Below, piece by piece: positions 24,201 to 36,200 of a stretch of DNA of 64,000 bases (within the stretch, counting starts at the first letter, position 1; each line of letters starts with the position of its first letter). Source of the stretch: Sabellastarte sp. h YS-2021 (lineage: Eukaryota > Annelida > Polychaeta > Sabellida > Sabellidae); the NCBI GenBank assembly GCA_964017235.1, contig OZ024928.1:86113566-86177565 (forward strand), given 5' to 3'. A model generated the notes under the pieces. That model was not told the DNA's origin. It saw nothing but the letters and a program-made list of their open reading frames with translations, and made no database searches. The translations under genes were made by a program, and so were the position numbers.

Positions 24201-27200
24201 CTGAAAGTTCACCTTCTTCACCGGAGTCTTTATCTGACCGGTCCGGAAGGGGTTCCTCATCTGACAGAGCCGGATCCGGCTGAGTAAAACTGTCTGGAGC
24301 AAAAGTAGACCCACTGGAAGCTTGCGTACCGGTGATGACCGGTTGAGAAGAGGATCCAAGAGAAGTGACACTGGTAACAGTTTCCTCCGGTTGCTCAAGA
24401 TCTTGCAAACCCGGACCGGGCACAACTCTCTTGAGAGGAGGAATAGGGTCTGAAGCAATCTGACTTGAAGAACCGGCACTAGCAGCCGGTTTACCAGCTT
24501 TCTTGTGTTTAGACTTTCCCTTATGTTTTTTAACAGCAGGTGAAACCTCTAACCCCTGACCTGGAGGCCTCACCGGACCGGTGGCTCCGGGGTCAGGAGA
24601 CGGGTTGATAAAAGGCGTGTCAGAAATGGGAGCTTGAATTGTAGATACAGGCATCTTGGGGGTTGAAAAGATATTAGTTCTTGAAAGGAGAGCCTCAAAG
24701 CGGACGAACTTTTCTTCTAATTGATTGTTTAACAACTCCAAGTCCTGACGGGAGACAAAATCTCCAGCACTAGCTTGAGCAGCCGGTGAAGCACCGGTAA
24801 AAACCCTTTCCTGCGCATGCGCAGCGTCCGGGGGCATTTGAAAGTCAATCTGATCCTCTACGGGACCCACAACAGTTACTTTACTAGGGGAAACCAATGT
24901 TCCAGCTTTCTTATCTTTCCGGATCTGATATTGTGGGGTTGCCAACATACCCTTCTGGGAATCCGAAAAATTGTCACATAAATCACAACTCTGGCCTTTG
25001 ACACAAGGGTCATCTCCCATCTTTTTGTCCCTACAGCGGGCACATTTTTTGTGTAAGTCGAAAGCAGCCATAACATGGCCACAACTGCCACGCCTTTGTC
25101 CTGGTGATGCCATGATAAATATATTTCGCAAATATCCAAAACTTTCCTTGTAACACACTTGTAAACAACTAATATAATTCAAAGTTTATTCCACTGAAAT
25201 TTATCGCTAACACACTATGGCGCCAAACAAAAAGAGGAAGTACGCATGCGCGCGCACGCGGAGTAGGGGAGCTGGGTACAGTCACGACACCTGGCGAATG
25301 AGGAGTACACTACCGGTCCCGGTCAGAGCCCAGCTCAGGACGTTTTTGTCTAACGTTTGGCGGGACCGGCTGCGCGCCGGACAAATGCACTGGTCTACTA
25401 GGTAAGATATATTAACGCAATAAAATGGCTATCTGCAATACTATTAAGAGATAATTCACATTTACTCATTTTGAGTAGGTGAATAATTATCTATGGGTCT
25501 GAAACTTCACCAAGTGAAAGCTCTCCCAAAAGTAGGTGAATGAGTTATTTGAGAAAAATTGGCTATCTGCAATACTTTTAGAGATAATTCGCATTTACTC
25601 ATTTTGAGTAGGTGAGTAATTAGCTACGGGTCTGAAACTTCACCATGTGAAAGCTCTCCCACAAGTAGATGAATGAGTATTTGATAAAAATTGGGTATCC
25701 GCAATACTTTTACAGATAATTAGCATTTACTCATTTTGAGTAGATGAATAAATAGCTATGGGTCTGAAACTTCACAGAGTGAAAGCTCTCCCAAATGTAG
25801 GTGAATGAGTTATTTGAGAAAAAATGGCTATCTGCAATACTTTTAGAGATAATTCACATTTACTCATTTTGAGTAGGTGAATAATTAGCTATGGGTCTGA
25901 AACTTCACCAAGTGAAAGCTCTGCCAAAAGTAGGTGAATGAGTTATTTGAGAAAAATTGGCTATCTGCAATACTTTTAGAGATAATTCGCATTTACTCAT
26001 TTTGAGTAGGTGAGTAATTATGTCCACCCCCCTGGGGGGTGGATATATTATTTTTGCTTTTTTCGCCGTCCGATGTCCGTTGTCCGATGTCCGATGTCCG
26101 GCGTCCGGCGTCCGATGTCCGGCGTCACGCATGGTTTCCGCTCATTTAAAGGAAAAGTATTAGAGCTATTGTCACCAAATTTGGTATGCAGGCTTATTCG
26201 GTCAGTAGCTTGCTTGGGATTGCTTTTGGCTGTTGTACCTCTTTTGCTTACTGAGTAATACTTAAGTACAGCTATTTTCAGTACCCATTGGTTTCCGTGC
26301 ATTTAAGCCAAAATAATTAAAGATATTTTACTACAATTTTGAATACAAGATTGTTATGTCCATAGCTCGCTTGGTATTGCATTTGGGACTGATAGCTTTG
26401 TCAGTACATGAGTAATAGCCATTTAGGTACTTCATTGTGTATTTTCAGTACTACTTTTGAGTAATTTGCTTCTATCTCCTTAACCGTGCGAGATAGAGCG
26501 ATTTCGGCAAAATTTTCGACCCGCAGGGTATCTCAGGAGTGTACTCTTTGCAATTTTCAAAAAATTTTCCCCTCCCCAAAAATGGCGGCCATTTTGAATT
26601 TTCGAATTTTTGCCAAAAATGGCAAAACACAAATTTCCTTCTATCTCCTTAACCGTGCGAGATAGAGCGATTTTGTCGAAATTTTCAACCCGCAGGGTAT
26701 CTGAGGAGTGTACTCTTTGCAATTTTCAAAAAATTTTCCCCTCCCCAAAAATGGCGGCCATTTTGAATTTTCGAATTTTTGCCAAAAATGGCAAAACACA
26801 AATTTGCTTCTATCTCCTTAACCGTGCGAGATAGAGCGATTTCATCGAAATTTTCGATCCACAGGGGATCTAAGGAATGCAATCTTTGCAATTTTCCAAA
26901 AATTTTCCCCTCCCCAAAAATGGCGGCCATTTTGAATTTTCGAATTTTTGCCAAAAATGGCAAAACACTAATTTGCTTCTATCTCCTTAACCGTGCGAGA
27001 TAGAGTGATTTCGTCGAAATTTTCGACCCACAGGGTATCTAAGGAATGCAATCTTTGCAATTTTCCAAAAAATTTTCCCCTCCCCAAAAATGGCGGCCAT
27101 TTTGAATTTTTGAATTTTTGCCAAAAATGGCAAAACACAAATTTGCTTCTATCTCCTTAACCGTGCGAGATAGAGCGATTTCGTCGAAATTTTCGACCCA

Positions 27201-30200
27201 CAGGGTATCTGATGAGTGTACTCTTTGCAATTTTCAAAAAATTTTCCCCTCCCCAAAAATGGCGGCCATTTTGAATTTTCGAATTTTTGCCAAAAATGGC
27301 AAAACACAAATTTGCTTCTATCTCCTTAACCGTGCCAGATAGAGCGATTTCGTCAAAATTTTCGACCCACAGGGTATCTGACCATTGTACTCTTGGTAAT
27401 TTTTTTAAAAAATTTCCCCTCCCCAAAAATGGCGGCCATTTTGAATTTTCGAATTTTTGCCAAAAATGGCAAAACACAAATTTGCTTCTATCTCCTTAAC
27501 CGTGCGAGATACAGCGATTTCGTCGAAATTTTCGACCCACAGGGTATCTAAGGAATGTAATATTTGCAATTTTCAAAAAATTTTCCCCTCCCCAAAAATG
27601 GCGGCCATTTTGAATTTTCGAATTTTTGCCAAAAATGGCAAAACACAAATTTCCTTCTATCTCCTTAACCATGCGAGATAGAGCGATTTCGTCAAAATTT
27701 TCGACCCACAGGGTATCTGACCATTGTACTCTTGGTAATTTTTAAAAAAATTTCCCCTCCCCAAAAATGGCGGCCATTTTGAATTTTCGAATTTTTGCCA
27801 AAAATGGCAAAACACAAATTTGCTTCTATCTCCTTAACCGTGCGAGATACAGCGATTTCGTCGAAATTTTCGACCCACAGGGTATCTAAGGAATGTAATA
27901 TTTGCAATTTTCAAAAAATTTTCCCCTCCCCAAAAATGGCGGCCATTTTGAATTTTCAAATTTTTGCCAAAAATGACAAAACACAAATTTGCTTCTATCT
28001 CCTTAACCATGCGAGATAGAGCGATTTCGTCGAAATTTTCGACCCACAGGGTATCTGAGCATTGTACTCTTGGTAATTTTTTAAAAATTTTCCCCTCCCC
28101 AAAAATGGCGGCCATTTTGAATTTTCGAATTTTTGCCAAAAATGGCAAAACACAAATTTGCTTCTATCTCCTTAACCGTGCGAGATAGAGCGATTTCGGC
28201 AAAATTTTCGACGCACAGGGTATCTAAGCAATCCAATCTTTGCAATTTTCAAAAAATTTTCCCCTCCCCAAAAATGGCGGCCATTTTGAATTTTCGAATT
28301 TTTGCCAAAAATGGCAAAACACAAATTTGCTTCTATCTCCTTAACCGTGCGAGATAGAGCGATTTCGTCGAAATTTTCGACCCACAGGGTATCTAAGGAA
28401 TGTAATCTTTGCAATTTTCAAAAAATTTTCCCCTCCCCAAAAATGGCGGCCATTTTGAATTTTCGAAGTTTTGCCAAAAATGGCAAAACACAAATTTCCT
28501 TCTATCTCCTTAACCATGCGAGATAGAGCGATTTCGTCAAAATTTTCGACCCACAGGGTATCTGAGCATTGTACTCTTTGCAATTTAAAAAAAAATTTCC
28601 CCTCCCCTAAAATGGCGGCCATTTTGAATTTTCAAATTTTTGCCAAAAATGGCAAAACACAAATTTGCTTCTATCTCCTTAACCGTGCGAGATAGAGCGA
28701 TTTCGTCGAAATTTTCGACCCACAGGGTATCTAAGGAATGTAATATTTGCAATTTTCAAAAAATTTTCCCCTCCCCAAAAATGGCAGCCATTTTGAATTT
28801 TCGAATTTTTGCCCAAAATGGAAAAACACAAACTGGCCTTAACCGTGCAAAATAGAGTTATTTTGTTGAAATTTTCGACCCATAGGGTATCTAAGAAATG
28901 TACTCTTGGCAATTTTCAAAAAAATTTCCTTTTCCCAATAATGGCGGCCATTTTGAATTTTCAAATTTTTGCCAAAAATAGAAAAACAGGAATTTGCTTC
29001 TATCTTCTTAACCGTGCAAGATAGAGTGATTTCGTCAAAATTTTCAACCCAACCAATGCAAAAAGGCATGAAGCTGAAATAATTTACATCTACACTAACA
29101 AATATTTAAGCATCATTGATATATTTTACAAATGAAACAGGGTCTTGTAAGACTACTGTACAATTTGGGCAAAAGGTTCATGGGTGGACATTACACATGA
29201 TAATGTGTGTTCTTCTATGCTATCCTGTTTCTATTCGCATCTACTATCAACAGGGCGGCCTATTTCTAGTTAGCTATGGGTCTGAAACTTCACCAAGTGA
29301 AAGCTCTCCCAAAAGTAGGTGAATGATTAATTTGAGAAAAATTGGCTATCTGCAATACTTTTAGAGATAATTCGCATTTACTCATTTTGAGTAGGTGAAT
29401 AATTAGCTATGGGTCTGAAACTTCACCAAGTGAAAGCTCTGCCAAAAGTAGGTGAATGAGTTATTTGAGAAAAATTGGCTATCTGCAATACTTTTAGAGA
29501 TAATTCGCATTTACTCATTTTGAGTAGGTGAGTAATTAGCTATGGGTCTGAAACTTCACCAAGTGAAAGCTCTCCCAAAAGTAGGTGAATGATTAATTTG
29601 AGAAAAATTGGCTATCTGCAATACTTTTAGAGGTAATTCGCATTTACTCATTTTGAGTAGGTGAGTAATTAGCTATGGGTCTGAAACTTCACCAAGTGAA
29701 AGCTCTCCCAAAAGTAGGTGAATGAGTTATTTGAGAAAAATTGGCTATCTGCAATACTTTTAGAGATAATTCGCATTTACTCATTTTGAGTAGGTGAGTA
29801 ATTAGCTATGGGTCTGAAACTTCACCAAGTGAAAGCTCTCCCAAAAGTAGGTGAATGATTAATTTGAGAAAAATTGGCTATCTGCAATACTTTTAGAGAT
29901 AATTCGCATTTACTCATTTTGAGTAGGTGAGTAATTAGCTATGGGTCTGAAACTTCACCAAGTGAAAGCTCTCCCAAAAGTAGGTGAATGAGTTGTTCTA
30001 GAAAAATTGGCTATCTGCAATACTATTAAGAGATAATTCACATTTACTCATTTTGAGTAGGTGAGTAATTAGCTATGGGTCTGAAACTTCACCAAGTGAA
30101 AGCTCTCCCACAAGTAGGTGAATGATTTATTTGAGAAAAATTGGCTATCTGCAATACTATTAAGAGATAATTCGCATTTACTCATTTTGAGTAGGTGAGT

Positions 30201-33200
30201 AATTAGCTATGGGTCTGAAACTTCACAGAGTGAAAGCTCTCCCACAAGTAGATGAATGAGTTATTTGATAAAAATTGGGTATCCGCAATACTTTTACAGA
30301 TAATTAGCATTTACTCATTTTGAGTAGGTAAATAATTAGCTATGGGTCTGAAACTTCACCATGTGAAAGCTCTCCCAAAAGTAGGTGAATGAGTTATTTG
30401 AGAAAAATTGGCTATCTGCAATACTTTTAGAGATAATTCGCATTTACTCATTTTGAGTAGGTGAGTAATTAGCTATGGGTCTGAAACTTCACCATGTGAA
30501 AGCTCTTCCAAAAGTACATGAAAGAGTTATTTGATAAAAATTGGGTATCTGCAATAGTTTTTGAGATAATTAGCATTTACTCATTTTGAGTAGGTGAGTA
30601 ATTAGCTACGGGTCTGAAACTTCACCAAGTGAAAGCTCTTCCAAAAGTAGGTGAATGAGTTATTTGAGAAAAATTGGCCATCTGCAATACTTTTAGAGGT
30701 AATTCGCATTTACTCTTTTTGAGTAGGTGAGCAATTAGCTATGGGTCTGAAACTTCACCAAGTGAAAGCTCTTTGGGATAGCTACTCTGCAGAGATACCC
30801 TGAAGATAAAAAATTTCGTCGAAATCGCTCTATGTAGCACGGTTTTCGAAATATTAGCATTTTTGTGTTTTGCAATTTTTCGCAAAAATTCGAAAATTCA
30901 AAATGGCCGCCATTTTTGGCAAGACAAAATCTTTTTGAAAATTGGCATGGCTACTCTGCAGAAATACCCTGTGGGTCAAAAATTTCGTCGAAATCGCTCT
31001 ATCTAGCACGGTTTTCGAGATATAAGCATTTTTGTGTTTTGCAATTTTGCGAAAAATTCGAAAATTCAAAATGGCCTCCATTTTTTGCGAGAAATTTTTT
31101 GTTTGAAAATTGGCATGGCTACTCTGCAGAGATACCCTACGGGTCAAAAATTTCGTCGAAATCACTCTATCTAGCAGGGTTTTCGAGATATAAGCATTTT
31201 TATGTTTTGCAATTTTTGCGAAAAATTCGAAAATTCAAAATGGCTGCCATTTTTGGCGAGACAAAATTTTTTTGAAAATTGGCATGGCTACTCTGCAGAT
31301 ATACCCTGTGGGTCAAAAATTTCGTCGAAATCGCTCTATCTTGCAGGGTTTTCGAGATATAAGCATTTTTATGTTTTGCAATTTTTACGAAAAATTCGAA
31401 AATTCAAAATGGCCGCCATTTTTGGCGAGACAAAAATTTTTTCAAAATTGGGATAACTACTCTGCAGAGATACCCTATGGGTCAAAAATTTCGTCGAAAT
31501 CGCTCTATCTAGCACGGTTTTCGAGATATAAGCATTTTTGTGTTTTGCAATTTTTGCGAAAATTTCGGAAATTCAAAATGGCCGCCATTTTTGGCGAGAC
31601 AAAAATTTTTTGAAAATTGGGAAAAGTACTCCGCAGAGATATCCTGCGGGTCAAAAATTTTGTCGAAATTGCTCTATCTAGCACGGTTTTTTGAGATATA
31701 AGCATTTTTGTGTTTTGCAATTTTTGCGAAAATTTTGAAAATTCAAAATGGCCGCCATTTTGGACGAGAAAATTTTTTTTTTGAAAATTGGGAAAACTAC
31801 TCCGCAGAGATACCCTGTGGGTCAAAAATTTCGTCGAAATCGCTCTATCTAGCACGGTTTTCGAGATATAAGCATTTTTGTGTTTTCCTTATTTGGAAAA
31901 TTCGTAATGATTAATTAATCATTAATTACTCGGCCATTTCTTGACCAATCAATGCCAAAATCTAATGATTTCCAGATTTTAATAGAATGAATGTATTTGC
32001 GAAGTTTCAGGTGAATTGATAAAATTCCTTTCAAGTTATCATCCGGACAAGCTTCCCCATCGAAAAAAAGACATTTTTGGTCATGTGACCTCTCTGGTTG
32101 AAATGTCACTGCAGCATATTTAAAAAAATTCCCCAAGGCTACTGCCTAAACCTGCCAAATTTGAAAAGAATCCGCCTAACGGTTACAGAGTTATAAGGAA
32201 AACAAAATGCGGAGCCGCCGGAGCCGGCAGAGCCTGAAGCTCTCCCATACACAAACAAGCGTCCCTTGCGGGATGCTTAATGAAATTATAGCCTTATGTA
32301 GTAAAAATAGGGGATTTGTAACCCTCAACTAGCCCAGTTTTATTCAACTTGCCTTAATTTTGACACAGCTCCTACAGTTACGAACTCATTAAGCGTCCCG
32401 CAAGGGACGCTTGTTTGTGTATGGGAGACCTTCAGGCTCCGGCGGCTCCGCCGGCTCCGCATTTTGTTTTCCTTATAACTCTGTAACCGTTAGGCAGATT
32501 CTTTTCAAATTTGGCAGGTTTAGGCAGTAGCCTTGGGGAATTTTTTTGAATATGTTGCAGTGACATTTCAACCAATCAGAGAGGTCACATGACCAAAAAT
32601 GTCTTTTTTCGATGGGGAAGCTTGTCCGGATGATAACTTGAAAGGAATTTTATCAATTCACCTGAAACTTGGCAAATACATCCATTCTATTAAAATCTGG
32701 AAATCATTAGATTTTGGCATTGATTGGTTAAGAAATGGCCGAGTAATTAACGATTAATTAATCATTATGAATTTTCCAAATAAGGAAAACACAAAAATGC
32801 TTATATCTCGAAAACCATGCTAGATAGAGCAATTTCGACGAAATTTTTGACCCACAGGGTAGCTCTGTGGAGTAGTTATCCCAGTTTTCAAAAAATTTTG
32901 TCTCGCCAAAAATGGCGGCCATTTTGAATTTTTCGCAAAAAATTGCAAAACATAAAAATGCTTATATCTCGAAAACCGTACTAGATAGAGCGATTTCGAC
33001 GAAATTTTTGACCCACAGGGTACCTCTGCAGAGTAGCCATGCCTATTTTCAAAAAAATTTTGTCTCGCCAAAAATGGCGGCCATTTTGAATTTTTCGCAA
33101 AAATTGCAAAACATACAAATGCTTATATCTCGAAAAGCCTGCTAGATAGAGCGATTTTGACGAAATTTTTGACCCACAGGGTATCTCTGCAGAGTAGCCA

Positions 33201-36200
33201 TGCCAATTTTCAAAAACATTTTGTCTCGCCAAAAATGGCAGCCATTTTGAATTTTCGAATTTTTCGCAAAAATTGCAAAACATAAAAATGCTTATATCTC
33301 GAAAACCCTGCTAGATAGAGCGATTTCGACGGAATTTTTGACCCACAGGGTATCTCTGCAGAGTAGCCATGCCAATTTTCAAAAAAAAAATTTCTCGCAA
33401 AAAATGGCGGCCATTTTGAATTTTCGAATTTTTCGCAAAATTGCAAAACATAAAAATGCTTATATCTCGAAAACCGTGCTAGATAGAGCGATTTCGACGA
33501 AATTTTTGACCCACAGGGTATCTCTGCAGAGTAGCCATGCCAATTTTCAAAAACATTTTGTCTCGCCAAAAATGGCAGCCATTTTGAATTTTCGAATTTT
33601 TCGCAAAAATTGCAAAACATGAAAATGCTTATATCTCGAAAACCCTGCTAGATAGAGCGATTTCGACGAAATTTTTGACCCACAGGGTATCTCTGCAGAG
33701 TAGCCATGCCAATTTTCAAAAAAAAATTTTCTCGCAAAAAATGGCGGCCATTTTGAATTTTCGAATTTTTCGCAAAATTGCAAAACATAAAAATGCTTAT
33801 ATCTCGAAAACCGTGCTAGATAGAGCGATTTCGACGAAATTTTTGACCCACAGGGTATCTCTGCAGAGTAGCCATGCCAATTTTCAAAAAAATTTTGTCT
33901 TGCCAAAAATGGCGGCCATTTTGAATTTTCGAATTTTTGCGCAAAAATTGCAAAACACAAAAATGCTAATATTTTGAAAGCCGTGCTACATAGAGCGATT
34001 TCGACGAAATTTTTTATCTTCAGGGTATCTCTGCAGAGCAGCTATCCCAAAGAGCTTTCACTTGGTGAAGTTTGAGACCCATAGCTAATTGCTCACCTAC
34101 TCAAAATGAGTAAATGCGAATTACCTCTAAAAGTATTGCAGATAGCCAATTTTTATTATCTCCCGCCGGGCTTTAGCCCGGGAGGGAGATTATGAAATGA
34201 TGCCTGTGTGTGCGTGCGTGCGTGTGTGCGTGCGTTAGTTAGTCACGCAGATTCCTCCAAAACTACTACAGCTACAGATTTTTTGTAAATTAATTGTCCC
34301 AATGAATTTTCACGCCCTCGAAAATTTTTTTGGTTTTATGGACTTAGGCCTAACGATAAGTGAGTAATAGCTATCTTAGCTACTTGGAGTAAAGGGCTCA
34401 TAACTCAAAAACTATTGCAGAAACAACTTTTTCTTCAAATATGTTGTTCAGCTACTTTGTCCTTAGCTATAAGATGGTACATAGTTTGGGGTCCCATTGC
34501 ATGCCATAAGTGAGTAATAGCTATTTTCTCATTTGTAGCTAAATAACAAAAGGAGTAAATGTCAAATATCTTCCAAAGTATTAGAGTTACAGAAATCTTT
34601 TCAAATATGTTGTTCATCTACTTTTTGGTAAGCTATCACATAGTAAAGTTTCAGACCTGTTGCACCTTGGATAGCTGAGCAATAGCTACTTTGAAATTCT
34701 GATTGTTGAGTAAAGCCATTGTAACTCCAAAACCATTGCAGTTAGAGTGTTTCCCTAAAATATGTTGTTCAGCTACTTTTTCCTTAGCTATAAGATGGTA
34801 CATAGTTTGGGGTTCTATTGCATGCCATTAGTGATTAATAGCTATTTTCTCATTTGTAGCTAAATAACAGAAGAAGTAAATGTCAAATATCTTCAAAAGT
34901 ATTAAAGTTAGGGAAATCTTTTCAAATATGTTGTTCATCTACTTTTTGGTAAGCTATCACATAGTAAAGTTTCAGACCTGTTGCACCTTGGATAGCTGAG
35001 TAATAGCTACTTTGAAATTCTGATTGTTGAGTAAAGCCATTGTAACTCCAAAACCATTGCAGTTAGAGTGTTTCCCTAAAATATGTTGTTCAGCTACTTT
35101 GTCCTTAGCTATAAGATGGTACATAGTTTGGGGTTCTATTGCATGCCGTAAGTGAGTAATAGCTATTTTCTCATTTGTAGCTAAATAACAGAAGAAGTAA
35201 ATGTCAAATATCTTCAAAAGTATTAAAGTTAGGGAAATCTTTTCATATATGTTATTCATCTACTTTTTGGTAAGCTATCACATAGTAAAGTTTCAGACCT
35301 GTTGCACCTTGGATAGCTGAGTAATAGCTACTTTGAAATTCTGACTGTTGAGTAAAGCCATTGTAACTCCAAAATTATTGCAGTTAGACTGTTTTCCTAA
35401 AATATGTTGTTCAGCTACTTTGTCCTTAGCTATAAGGTGGTATATAGTTTAGGGTTCTATTGCATGCCATAAGTGAGTAATAGCTATTTTCTCATTTGTA
35501 GCTAAATAACAAAAGGAGTAAATGTCAAATATCTTCAAAAGTATTAAAGTTAGGGAAATCTTTTCAAATATGTTATCCATCTACTTTTTGGTAAGCTATC
35601 ACATGGTAAAGTTTCAGACCTGTTGCACCTTGGATAGCTGAGTAATAGCTACTTTGAAATTCTGACTGTTGAGTAAAGCCATTGTAACTCCAAAACTATT
35701 GCAGTTAGAGTGTTTTCCTAAAATATGTTGTTCAGCTACTTTGTCCTTAGCTGTAAGATGGTACATAGTTTAGGGTTCTATTGCATGCCATAAGTGAGTA
35801 ATAGCTATTTTCTCATTTGTAGCTAAATAACAGGAGGAGTAAATGTCAAATATCTTTAAAAGTATTAGAGTTACAGAAATCTTTTCTATATGTTATCCAT
35901 CTACTTTTTGGTAAGCTATCACATAGTAAAGTTTCAGACCTGTTGCACCTTGGATAGCTGAGTAATAGCTACTTTGAAATTCTGACTGTTGAGTAAAGCC
36001 ATTGTAACTCCAAAATTATTGCAGTTACAGTGTTTTCCTAAAATATGTTGTTCAGCTACTTTGTCCTTAGCTATAAGATGGTCCATAGTTTGGGGTTCTG
36101 GTACATGCCATAAGTGAGTAATAGCTATTTTGTCGTTTGTAGCTTGAGTAAAGCCATTGTAACTCCAAAATTATTGCAGTTAGAGTGTTTTCCTAAAATA

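Larger units (their letters stand above)
19136..25428 (-). mobile_element. DIRS-like tyrosine-recombinase retrotransposon (6.3 kb, coding regions broken)
   Basis: The minus strand carries, in order, a gag-like ORF, a Cys-rich segment, reverse transcriptase, RNase H, a methyltransferase-like region and a tyrosine recombinase, the DIRS layout. Inverted terminal repeats lie at 19136-19370 and 25217-25428. An internal complementary region lies near the 3' end. The ends carry TGG (19136-19138 and 25426-25428), and the flanks GAGAAAAATTGG and CTATCTGCAA join into the normal 133-bp satellite sequence, so there is no target duplication beyond TGG. It sits inside the satellite of family A copy 2. In-frame stops and a frameshift make this copy unlikely to be autonomous. 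Confidence 0.92.
18586..32278 (-). mobile_element. Helentron-like element, family A, copy 2 (reverse; contains DIRS and family B insertions)
   Basis: Read on the minus strand it starts at 32278 with AAGCATCCCGCAAGGGACGC (hairpin, one changed base) and ends at 18586 with CTAG. Host AA (TT on its own strand) lies at both junctions, 18584-18585 and 32279-32280. The internal 3' inverted arm is AAGCGTCCCG (plus strand) at 18638-18647. Without the DIRS (19136-25428) and family B (26020-29269) insertions it would be about 4.15 kb. The uninterrupted site is preserved in family F copy 2 at 51986-51987. Confidence 0.8.
30771..34050. repeat. Large inverted repeat formed by two head-to-head family A elements
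   Basis: Arms 30771-32278 and 32391-34050 are near-complementary, from the 5' hairpins outward through the 5' unique region and the 169-bp array. The spacer is 112 bp of family F sequence (32279-32390). Homology continues outward into the 133-bp arrays with interruptions. Being intronic in CMTR1, the transcript could fold into a very long hairpin. Confidence 0.85.

Noticed and set aside
26480..29069. Serial open frames of 70-105 codons on both strands across the 169-bp array
   Set aside because: They recur every 169 bp in step with the satellite and encode the same repeat-derived peptide, with no codon structure or known domain.
30854..33977. Open frames of 100-137 codons in the inverted arrays
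   Set aside because: They arise because the satellite lacks stops in some frames; both strands are open alike, which is not coding behaviour.
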